10,497 bases of DNA from Bifidobacterium breve (GTDB lineage Bacteria; Actinomycetota; Actinomycetes; Nanopelagicales; Nanopelagicaceae). The position numbers and the translations under genes are program-made. The notes below the pieces were generated by a model. It saw nothing but the letters and a program-made list of their open reading frames with translations. It was not told where the DNA came from and searched no databases. This document shows positions 1 to 6,136 of this stretch, in pieces (the stretch's first letter is position 1; each line of letters begins with the position of its first letter). The stretch is from assembly GCA_945866155.1 (NCBI GenBank), contig CAMBGL010000033.1, positions 1-10,497 on the forward strand, written 5' to 3'.

Positions 1-132
1 GGAAAAATCATGCGTCGTTTACTCAAAGATGTTGCTGAAAATCGCGTCGTTGGTGATGCAACAACTCTTGCTGATCCAAATGTCATGAAGTTGATTAAAG
101 AAGGTCTCAATACTTCAAAGGATGAGAACTAA
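1..132 (+). CDS. acsA: Acetyl-CoA synthetase, C-terminal end (partial)
   Basis: Only the last 43 codons are present; the gene enters from the left edge. The frame starts with GKIMRRLLKDVAE and continues with a GDATTLADPNV stretch. This is the typical C-terminal tail of AMP-forming acetyl-CoA synthetase. The family activates acetate with ATP and CoA to acetyl-CoA through an acetyl-adenylate. The Lys in the leading Gly-Lys-Ile-Met-Arg-Arg motif corresponds to the catalytic lysine that protein acetylases (Pat) modify in well-studied Acs enzymes. That lysine is visible here as residue 2 of the fragment, so the control site seems conserved. The TAA stop overlaps the TAG stop of the convergent thioredoxin-like gene by a few bases, with no terminator between them. 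A related acyl-CoA synthetase cannot be fully excluded from so short a tail, but the LADP signature favours Acs. Confidence 0.85.
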   Translation, partial: GKIMRRLLKDVAENRVVGDATTLADPNVMKLIKEGLNTSKDEN

Positions 133-659
133 AGAGTTACATCCAAGTATTTAGCGGTTAGCTCAATGATTTCAAGCTCATTTTTGAAGCCACCTATTTT
201 CTTATAAGCAACACTTCCATCAGCTGCAATAAACCATGTAATGGGAACACCCATCCCCAAATATCCGCGAGAGCTCCCATCGGCATCAAAGAAATTTGGC
301 CAGGTCATCCCGTTGCTCTCTACATATTTTTGCCCGGCTTCAATGTTTTTTTCTTCAACATCTACGCCAACGAGAGCAACTTTGCCCTGTGCCTTTGCAT
401 AAAAAGATCGCAGATATGGCATTTCAATTCCACATTCATAGCACCATGAAGCCCATACGTTGAGAATCATCGGCCCACGCAACCCTTGTAAATAGCCACC
501 GTCCCCACCATCGAGGCAACCAAGTTGAACTCCTTCTGTAATGGTTTTATCCATATTTATTTCGGCGCAAGAAATTACTTCCCCAGCTATTGGTTCAACA
601 CTTTTTGCGCAGCCCGATAAGAGCAGAAGCGTGCTCAGTAAGAGCGCCATTCTTTTCAT
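129..659 (-). CDS. TlpA/ResA-like thioredoxin-fold lipoprotein
   Basis: A 176-residue exported thiol-disulfide protein. The N-terminus has a short basic start (MKRM), a leucine-rich core and a lipobox Leu14-Ser15-Gly16-Cys17, so it is probably a membrane-anchored lipoprotein outside the cytoplasmic membrane. The thioredoxin fold carries a W-C-Y-E-C active site (Cys73, Cys76) after ILNVWAS. A Gly-Val-Pro-Ile-Thr segment near residue 139 supplies the usual cis-proline. Two further cysteines (31 and 48) lie before the active site. The family reduces or oxidises disulfides in exported proteins, often during cytochrome c maturation; the substrate cannot be told from sequence. The ATG overlaps the nth stop codon as ATGA, and an AAGGA ribosome site lies about 6 bases upstream, so translation is probably coupled to nth. 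The same thioredoxin-nth order is known in mycobacteria. Confidence 0.88.
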   Translation of the reverse strand: MKRMALLLSTLLLLSGCAKSVEPIAGEVISCAEINMDKTITEGVQLGCLDGGDGGYLQGLRGPMILNVWASWCYECGIEMPYLRSFYAKAQGKVALVGVDVEEKNIEAGQKYVESNGMTWPNFFDADGSSRGYLGMGVPITWFIAADGSVAYKKIGGFKNELEIIELTAKYLDVTL

Positions 660-1354
660 CGAAAATCCTTATCCGTCTTGACCAGTAAAAGTGCTTTCTT
701 CTTATCCATCTCACCAATTCCAACTGAGGGACAAATTTTAGCCACAGGGCATGCGCCGCATGCAGGTTTACGTGAATGACAAATACGTCGACCGTGCCAG
801 ATCATTCGTTGTGACAAATTTGTCCATTCTTTTTGTGGAATTAGTTCACCGACTACTCTTTCAACCTTTACGGGGTCCATCTCTTTAGTCCAACCAAATC
901 TTCGGGAGAGGCGACCAAAATGTGTATCTACCGTAATTCCAGGAATATCGAATGCATGACCTAAAACAACATTTGCAGTTTTTCTACCAACTCCAGGCAG
1001 TGTTATGAGTTCTTCGAGCGTGCTTGGAACTTCACTATCAAAATCGGTTACTAATTTCTTTGCCAGGCCTTTGATATTGCGTGCCTTCGCACGATAAAAA
1101 CCTGTTTGGAAAACTAGATCCTCAAGATCAGCAATATCAGCGCCAGCAAGTGCTTTTGCATTCTTATATTTACGAAAGAGTGCTGGCGTCACCTTGTTTA
1201 CTCTTTTATCGGTGCACTGCGCGCTCAACACTGTTGCAAGAATGAGTTGAAGCGGATTTTTGAAATCTAGTTCGCAGCGAATCTCAGGATAAGTTTTTGT
1301 GAGAATTCGGTATACGGCCCTTGCTTGGCTTCGAATTTCGCTATCGACGGGCAT
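656..1354 (-). CDS. nth: Endonuclease III (DNA glycosylase/AP lyase)
   Basis: A 232-residue base-excision repair enzyme that removes oxidised pyrimidines and nicks abasic sites. The N-terminal helical part contains LSAQCTDKRVNK, typical of the family. The helix-hairpin-helix reads LPGVGRKTANVVLG, with catalytic Lys125. The catalytic Asp143 follows in VDTHFGRLSRR. Four cysteines (192, 199, 202, 208) in the spacing C-x6-C-x2-C-x5-C form the [4Fe-4S] site, so the cluster is intact. Length is slightly above E. coli Nth (211) because of a short C-terminal tail after the cluster. The ATG start lies 18 bases from the GTG start of the divergent crp gene. The stop overlaps the start of the thioredoxin gene by four bases. 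Placement beside crp is a conserved actinobacterial arrangement. Confidence 0.96.
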   Translation of the reverse strand: MPVDSEIRSQARAVYRILTKTYPEIRCELDFKNPLQLILATVLSAQCTDKRVNKVTPALFRKYKNAKALAGADIADLEDLVFQTGFYRAKARNIKGLAKKLVTDFDSEVPSTLEELITLPGVGRKTANVVLGHAFDIPGITVDTHFGRLSRRFGWTKEMDPVKVERVVGELIPQKEWTNLSQRMIWHGRRICHSRKPACGACPVAKICPSVGIGEMDKKKALLLVKTDKDFR

Positions 1355-1372
1355 GAGAGTAAAGTACCCCTC
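1355..1372. promoter_or_regulatory. Divergent nth/crp start region, candidate overlapping -10 elements
   Basis: Just 18 bases separate the nth ATG and the preferred crp GTG. On the plus strand TAAAGT (1360-1365) sits where a -10 box would produce a leaderless crp transcript starting at or next to the GTG. On the minus strand TACTTT (1366-1361) lies about 6 bases before the nth ATG. Both are weak matches and no convincing -35 box is seen. Neither gene has a strong Shine-Dalgarno sequence at usual spacing, which fits leaderless initiation, common in actinobacteria. This is inference from position. Confidence 0.25.
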
Positions 1373-2056
1373 GTGACCCCAGATGAAGATGTCGTACGAC
1401 GCGCACCTCTCTTTACAGCGCTCGATGAAGCGGCCGCTGTCTCATTGCGCGCTTCGATGGACTCAGTCAAGATTGCAAAAGGCGGAGTTTTATTTGCCGA
1501 AGGTGATGAAGGCGATCACCTATACGTCATTGTTGAGGGCAAGCTCAAACTTGGTACATCAAGTGGTGATGGACGCGAAAATTTATTATCCATACTTGGG
1601 CCAGGTGAAATGTTTGGCGAACTCTCCCTCTTTGATCCAGGTCCACGTACATCAACTGCAACTGCAGTAACTGATGCAAAATTACTAAGCCTTGGCCATG
1701 ATGAAGTTATTCCGTGGCTCAAAGAAAACCCAGCAGTCTCTTTGCAATTATTGGAACGTCTTGCTCAGCGCCTACGTCGTACAAATGAAGCTGTTGGCGA
1801 TTTAGTTTTCTCTGATGTTCCGGGTCGTGTTGCAAAAGCACTTATCGACCTTGGCGAGCGTTTCGGAAAGCAATCAGATGAAGGGCTATATGTTCATCAC
1901 GATCTCACTCAAGAAGAGTTAGCCCAATTAGTTGGAGCATCACGCGAAACAGTAAATAAAGCACTTGCTGATTTTGTTGGACGCAACTGGTTACGCCTTG
2001 ATGGACGTGCAGTTGTAATTTTAGATCTTGAGCGCTTGTCAAAGCGCGGCAAGTAA
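1373..2056 (+). CDS. crp: Crp/Fnr-family cAMP-responsive regulator (GlxR/Crp type)
   Basis: A 227-residue global transcription regulator, close in length to the mycobacterial Crp (224). The N-terminal cyclic-nucleotide domain includes FAEGDEGDHLYVIVEG and a phosphate-binding cassette FGELSLFDPGPRTSTAT (about residues 81-97) with Glu83, Arg92, Thr93 and Ser94 positioned for cAMP. A long dimer helix follows, with RRTN at 135-138, matching the Thr-Asn pair that contacts cAMP in actinobacterial Crp. The C-terminal winged helix-turn-helix is LTQEELAQLVGASRETVNK (about 178-196). I chose the GTG at 1373 because homologues start within a few residues of the DEDVVRRAPLF segment. A TTG at 1325 would extend the protein 16 residues into nth. 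The stop codon is immediately followed by the stop of the convergent RidA-like gene. No TGTGA-N6-TCACA site was noticed in the window. Confidence 0.93.
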   Translation: MTPDEDVVRRAPLFTALDEAAAVSLRASMDSVKIAKGGVLFAEGDEGDHLYVIVEGKLKLGTSSGDGRENLLSILGPGEMFGELSLFDPGPRTSTATAVTDAKLLSLGHDEVIPWLKENPAVSLQLLERLAQRLRRTNEAVGDLVFSDVPGRVAKALIDLGERFGKQSDEGLYVHHDLTQEELAQLVGASRETVNKALADFVGRNWLRLDGRAVVILDLERLSKRGK

Positions 2057-2521
2057 CTAGTCGGAAATTTCGACAGTTAGCTCAATCTCTACAGGAGAAT
2101 TGAGCGGAAGTTCTGCAACACCAATAGCTGAACGTGCATGCTTTCCTGCATCACCCCAGATGTGTACAAATAATTCACTTGCGCCATTGACCACAGCTGG
2201 GTGATTTACAAAGCCAGCAACTCCATTGACATAACCAACTACACGAACAACTTTTACAATCTTGTTTATATCTGCAACGAGTGCAACGGCAGCAAGTGCG
2301 TTGAGTGCGCAAATCTGAGCGAGTTCCTTCGCTCGCTCTACAGTTACATCTCCGCCAGTTTTTCCTGTCTGCGCCATTGCGCCATCAACTAGCGGCAATT
2401 GGCCAGCGGTGAAAACGATATTTCCTGTTCGAACAGCGGGAACGTAGGCGGCAATTGGAAGCGCTGCTATTGGAAGAGTCAAACCAAGTTCAGCAAGTTT
2501 TGCGCGGACATCTGTACTCAT
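2057..2521 (-). CDS. RidA-like (YjgF/YER057c/UK114) family protein
   Basis: A 154-residue protein of the longer RidA-like branch found widely in actinobacteria beside crp. RidA enzymes deaminate reactive enamine/imine intermediates; this longer branch is less well characterised, so the substrate is open. Visible signatures are YVPAVRTGNIVFTAGQLP (about 26-43), an alanine-rich helix ICALNALAAV, and HARSAIGVAELP with Arg130. That arginine aligns with the catalytic arginine of E. coli RidA (Arg105). The start is the ATG at 2521, which overlaps the stop of the upstream DUF4177 gene as ATGA. A longer reading frame to 2596 would run through that gene and is rejected. Homologues begin with MST...LAELGLTLP exactly as this start gives. 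It is the last gene of the minus-strand run and ends flush against crp. Confidence 0.9.
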   Translation of the reverse strand: MSTDVRAKLAELGLTLPIAALPIAAYVPAVRTGNIVFTAGQLPLVDGAMAQTGKTGGDVTVERAKELAQICALNALAAVALVADINKIVKVVRVVGYVNGVAGFVNHPAVVNGASELFVHIWGDAGKHARSAIGVAELPLNSPVEIELTVEISD

Positions 2522-2673
2522 TTGATCTCTCTCTTCATATAGGCGACTAACTGCTCGCCTGTACCTGGAGCGGGAATAACTTGTACTAGTTCCCAACCAT
2601 CAGATCCCCATGTATCAAGAATTTGTTTGGTTGCATGCGATAGCAATGGAACGGTTGCGTATTCAAATTTCAT
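2518..2673 (-). CDS. Small DUF4177-like protein
   Basis: A 51-residue gene, short enough to be missed by length-filtered calling. The product starts MKFEYATVPLLSHATKQILD and continues with TWGSDGWELVQVIP and GEQLVAYMKRE. This matches my memory of the DUF4177 small proteins encoded next to the RidA-like gene in actinobacteria (in mycobacteria, beside the same pair near crp). The function is unknown; it is probably cytoplasmic, with no signal peptide or membrane helix. The ATG lies one base after the yqeY stop. A purine-rich AGGGGGA sequence in the yqeY end provides a ribosome site about 6-8 bases upstream. Its TGA stop overlaps the ATG of the RidA-like gene, so the two are probably translated together. 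Conserved length, codons and context make it a real gene. Confidence 0.88.
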   Translation of the reverse strand: MKFEYATVPLLSHATKQILDTWGSDGWELVQVIPAPGTGEQLVAYMKREIK

Positions 2674-2674
2674 A

Positions 2675-3133
2675 TTAGTTTCCCCCTGCTAGTGCCGCTT
2701 TTACTAACCCTGAAACTAGTCCGCCATCGGCTTTGCCCGCAACTTGTGGCTTCAATATTCCCATGACTTTGCCCATATCTCCTGGGCCCGCCGCACCTGA
2801 TTGTGCAATTGCCGCTGCCACAAGTTTTTTCACATCATCTTCACTCATCTGTGCAGGTAGATATTTCGCAATAACTTCGCCCTCAGCCTTTTCAAGTTCT
2901 GCTTTATCGGCGCGACCTGCATCGGCGAAAGCCTCTGCCGCTTCACGACGTTTCTTTCCTTCGCGAGTTAGAACAGTAATGATTTCTGCATCTGCGAGAG
3001 TGCGCTCTTCTTTGCCAGAAACTTCTTCGTTACGTATAGATGTTAGAACCATCCGAATAGTGCCTGAAACTATTTCATTTCGGCTACGAATTGCTTCGGT
3101 TAGATCGCTCTGTAATTGCTCTTTAATTCCCAT
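2675..3133 (-). CDS. yqeY: GatB/YqeY domain-containing protein
   Basis: A 152-residue stand-alone YqeY protein, the usual length for the family (about 148). The N-terminal helical part has IKEQLQSDLTEAIRSRNE, followed by a charged helical segment with REGKKRREAAEAFADAGR (about 57-74). The C-terminal part shows KYLPAQMSEDD and GPGDMGKVMGILKP, ending in a glycine/alanine-rich tail. The fold is related to the tail of GatB, the Asp-tRNA/Glu-tRNA amidotransferase subunit, so a tRNA link is often proposed, but the role is not established. The ATG at 3133 has an AGAGGA ribosome site about 8 bases upstream. It follows gmd after a 27-base gap, too short for an obvious separate promoter, and precedes the DUF4177 gene by one base, so it probably belongs to the same transcript. 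Confidence 0.93.
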   Translation of the reverse strand: MGIKEQLQSDLTEAIRSRNEIVSGTIRMVLTSIRNEEVSGKEERTLADAEIITVLTREGKKRREAAEAFADAGRADKAELEKAEGEVIAKYLPAQMSEDDVKKLVAAAIAQSGAAGPGDMGKVMGILKPQVAGKADGGLVSGLVKAALAGGN

Positions 3134-3160
3134 GTCGTAATCCTCTCATGGATGTAATGC

Positions 3161-4138
3161 TTATTTTGCAGCGATATCAGCATCAACCATGATGCCTGCT
3201 AGCTCTTTCCAGTGCGTAGTTGCTTTCCAATTCAATTCCTTTGTGGCCTTTGATGGATCACCAATGAGGGCATCTACTTCAGTTGGACGAATATATTTTT
3301 GATCAACTTCAATGTGATCTTGCCAATTGAGTCCAGCGTGTGAAAAAGCAGCTTCGGCAAAATCTTTTACCGTCGCGCCGACACCTGTTGCAACTACATA
3401 ATCTGAAGGCTTATCTTTTTGAAGCATCAGCCACATTGATTCAACATATTCTTTTGCGTATCCCCAGTCGCGTACTGCATCAAGATTTCCAAGGAATAGT
3501 TTTTTCTTTGATCCCTTAGAAATCTCTGCAACTGCGCGAGTAATTTTTCGAGTTACGAATGTTTCACCACGGCGTGGAGATTCGTGATTGAAAAGAATTC
3601 CATTCGTTGCATGCATTCCATAACCTTCGCGGTAATTGACTGTGCACCAATACGCCATCAATTTTGCTGCTGCGTAAGGGCTTCGAGGATGGAAAGGGCT
3701 CTCTTCGTTTTGCGGTGGTGGAGTCGAACCATAGAGTTCTGATGTGCTCGCTTGATAAAAACGCGCATTCGTATCAGCACTTCGAAGTGCCTCTAATAAT
3801 CCAACTGCGCCAACAGCATCTACTTGACCTGTGTATTGAGGCATAGTGAAAGAGACTTGCACATGTGATTGCGCACCAAGGTTATAAACCTCATCTGGTT
3901 TGATTTCGCGAATAAGATTCGTAAGACCAACACCGTCGATTAAATCTCCATAATGCAAGAACAACTTTGGGTTTGGGTCATGTGGGTCTTGATAAATATG
4001 GTCAATACGGGATGTATTGAAAGTACTGCTTCGGCGAATAAGGCCGTGAACTTCGTAGCCCTTACTCAACAATAATTCAGCAAGGTAGGAACCATCTTGA
4101 CCTGTAACACCTGTAATCAGTGCGACTTTACTTTTCAT
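3161..4138 (-). CDS. gmd: GDP-mannose 4,6-dehydratase
   Basis: A 325-residue extended short-chain dehydrogenase that converts GDP-D-mannose to GDP-4-keto-6-deoxy-D-mannose using a tightly bound NADP. The Rossmann motif is ITGVTGQDGSYLAELLL at the N-terminus, diagnostic for Gmd, followed by HGLIRRSSTFNTSRIDH. Catalytic elements are QASTSELYG (Thr/Ser at 132-133, Glu134) and PRSPYAAAK (Tyr155, Lys159). NHESPRRGETFVTRKI and RDWGYAKEYVE are further family signatures, contacting the nucleotide sugar. Length is slightly shorter than E. coli Gmd (about 373). The start codon overlaps the fcl stop as ATGA, so the two enzymes are translationally coupled; they act in succession on the same substrate. 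No GDP-mannose-making gene (manB, manC) lies in the window. Confidence 0.97.
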   Translation of the reverse strand: MKSKVALITGVTGQDGSYLAELLLSKGYEVHGLIRRSSTFNTSRIDHIYQDPHDPNPKLFLHYGDLIDGVGLTNLIREIKPDEVYNLGAQSHVQVSFTMPQYTGQVDAVGAVGLLEALRSADTNARFYQASTSELYGSTPPPQNEESPFHPRSPYAAAKLMAYWCTVNYREGYGMHATNGILFNHESPRRGETFVTRKITRAVAEISKGSKKKLFLGNLDAVRDWGYAKEYVESMWLMLQKDKPSDYVVATGVGATVKDFAEAAFSHAGLNWQDHIEVDQKYIRPTEVDALIGDPSKATKELNWKATTHWKELAGIMVDADIAAK

Positions 4139-5067
4139 CTCCGACTGACTCCCTTAGCTGTTGCCTCTTTGTACCAATTCATTGCCGATGCGATTCCATC
4201 TCTAAGAGTTATCGCAGGAGCCCAACCTAGCGATTTTGCCTTTGTAACATCAAGAACCTTGCGTGGTGTTCCATCTGGTTTCGATGAATCCCACTTTATT
4301 TCACCCTTATAGCCTGCGATATCGGCTACTAACTCAGCCAATTCCTTTATTGATAAATCTTGCCCTGAACCAATGTTGAGATGCATTGAAGAGTCATATT
4401 TTTCAGATGCAATTAGTACTGCATTCGCTAAATCATCAACATGTAAAAATTCGCGCTTTGGAGCACCTGTGCCCCACAAAGTTTCAGTTGGTGCATTCTT
4501 CTCGGTTGCTTCAACAAAGCGGCGAATAAATGCGGGTAGAACGTGCGAGCCTTGCAGTTCAAAGTTATCGTTTGGTCCGTAGAGATTTGTCGGCATCAAA
4601 GAGATCCACTTATGTCCATATTCTTTACGATATGAATTTATAAGTTCAATGCCTGCAATCTTTGCGATTGCATATGCAGAATTTGTTGTCTCAAGCGGGC
4701 CGGTCATTAAATATTCTTCCTTGATTGGCTGTGCGCAATCGCGAGGATAAATACAACTTGAACCAAGAAAAATGAATCGCCCTACTTTTGCCTCATGAGA
4801 TGCATCCATAAGGTTGCTCTGAATCCGAATATTGTCGGTGAGAAATTCAACAGGGAATGCATTATTCGCACCAATCCCACCTACGCGTGCAGCAGCATCA
4901 ATAACCATTGAAGGCGCTATATCTTTCAAAAACTTCTTAGTTGCCTGTAGGTCGAGCAAATCGACAACACTGCGATTGATTCCGACAACTTCTTTGCCCG
5001 CTTTTTCAAATGCACGGACTATTGCCGAGCCAGCAAGGCCAGTTGCGCCAGCGACAACGATTGTCAT
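4135..5067 (-). CDS. fcl: GDP-L-fucose synthase
   Basis: A 310-residue bifunctional epimerase-reductase that turns the Gmd product into GDP-L-fucose with NADPH. The N-terminal cofactor motif is VAGATGLAGSAIV. The active site is complete by comparison with E. coli Fcl, with a constant four-residue offset: Ser103 and Cys105 in LGSSCIYP, Tyr132 and Lys136 in AYAIAKIAG, and His175 in GSHVLPAFIRR. MPTNLYGPNDNF and REFLHVDDLA are further signatures. The gene ends by overlapping gmd and starts 19 bases after asd, so it is likely carried on the lysC-asd transcript. Its ribosome site is weak (AGAG about 10 bases upstream). GDP-fucose normally supplies glycosyltransferases building capsule, O-antigen-like or glycan layers; none is seen here. 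Also called wcaG in some genomes. Confidence 0.96.
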   Translation of the reverse strand: MTIVVAGATGLAGSAIVRAFEKAGKEVVGINRSVVDLLDLQATKKFLKDIAPSMVIDAAARVGGIGANNAFPVEFLTDNIRIQSNLMDASHEAKVGRFIFLGSSCIYPRDCAQPIKEEYLMTGPLETTNSAYAIAKIAGIELINSYRKEYGHKWISLMPTNLYGPNDNFELQGSHVLPAFIRRFVEATEKNAPTETLWGTGAPKREFLHVDDLANAVLIASEKYDSSMHLNIGSGQDLSIKELAELVADIAGYKGEIKWDSSKPDGTPRKVLDVTKAKSLGWAPAITLRDGIASAMNWYKEATAKGVSRR

Positions 5068-5086
5068 GGCGTCACTCTAACAGTGC

Positions 5087-6136
5087 TTACTTTGTGAACT
5101 CTGCTGCTAAAAGTTCGGCGATCTGCGCGGTATTGAGTGCCGCACCTTTACGTAAGTTATCGCCACATACAAAGAGGTCTAGTGCCATTGGATCATCAAT
5201 GCTCTTTCGAACACGACCAACCCATGTTGGATCAGTTCCAACTACATCGGCAGGAGTTGGGAATTTGTAATTTTCTGGATCATCTACCAACTTCACACCC
5301 GCTGCATTTTGTAAAATGTCTTGCGCTGCTTTGCGTGATGGTTCTTTTGCAAACACTGCATGCACAGTAAGTGAGTGAGTTGTTAGAACAGGTACACGAA
5401 CACAAGTTGCGGAAACTTTTAGATTTGGAAGTCCAAGAATCTTTCTTGACTCATTGCGGACTTTAAGTTCTTCTGATGAATAACCATCTGCTTTTATTGA
5501 ACCTGCCCATGGAATCACATTGAGTGCAAGCGGTGCTGGGAATGGACCAAAATCTTTTATGTGATTGCGAAGATCGCCAGCGACGTCGCCAGCGTTCGTT
5601 CCCGCAACTGCAGAAATTTGTTCGCGCAAAATATCAATCCCCGCTTGACCGGCACCTGATGCTGCTTGGTAGGAAGAGACAACTAATTCTTTTAGTTCAT
5701 ACTCTTTGTGGAGTGCACCAAGGGCGACAATCATTGAAAGAGTTGTACAATTAGGATTAGAGATGATTCCGCGCGGACGATTCTTTGTCTCTTGTGGGTT
5801 TACTTCTGGAACTACTAAAGGAATATCAGCATCCATACGGAACGCACCTGAATTATCAACAATTACAGCACCTCGAGATGCAGCAATGGGTGCCCACTCT
5901 GCAGATACTTCATCTGGTACATCGAACATTGCAACATCAATACCGTCGAATGCCTCTGGTGAAAGTGCAACAACAGTGAGTTCTTCACCGCGACACTTTA
6001 ACTTCTTGCCAGCACTGCGCGCTGAAGCGATCAAACGAATTTCTCCCCAGACATCTGGGCGCTCAGTAAGAATTGAAAGCATTACCGTTCCGACTGCGCC
6101 GGTAGCGCCAACTACTGCAAGTGATGGTTTCTTCAT
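5087..6136 (-). CDS. asd: Aspartate-semialdehyde dehydrogenase
   Basis: A 349-residue cytoplasmic enzyme that reduces aspartyl phosphate to aspartate semialdehyde with NADPH, the second step toward lysine/diaminopimelate, threonine and methionine. The N-terminal nucleotide motif is VVGATGAVG. The catalytic cysteine is Cys130 in ISNPNCTTLSM. SYQAASGAGQAG (about 155-166) is the usual substrate-loop motif. Arg247 in TCVRVPV and His254 in THSLTVHAVF complete the active site. The length is normal for the family. The ATG overlaps the lysC stop by four bases (ATGA). The ribosome site is poor, so it probably depends on translational coupling to lysC. This lysC-asd pair is the standard arrangement in actinobacteria. 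Confidence 0.97.
   Translation of the reverse strand: MKKPSLAVVGATGAVGTVMLSILTERPDVWGEIRLIASARSAGKKLKCRGEELTVVALSPEAFDGIDVAMFDVPDEVSAEWAPIAASRGAVIVDNSGAFRMDADIPLVVPEVNPQETKNRPRGIISNPNCTTLSMIVALGALHKEYELKELVVSSYQAASGAGQAGIDILREQISAVAGTNAGDVAGDLRNHIKDFGPFPAPLALNVIPWAGSIKADGYSSEELKVRNESRKILGLPNLKVSATCVRVPVLTTHSLTVHAVFAKEPSRKAAQDILQNAAGVKLVDDPENYKFPTPADVVGTDPTWVGRVRKSIDDPMALDLFVCGDNLRKGAALNTAQIAELLAAEFTK

Noticed and set aside
1325..1372. TTG start for crp at 1325
   Set aside because: It adds 16 residues inside nth without family support; the GTG at 1373 gives the usual length.
2522..2596. A longer RidA-like frame starting at 2596
   Set aside because: The extra residues overlap the DUF4177 gene in another frame and match no homologue. 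The ATG at 2521 gives the family start.
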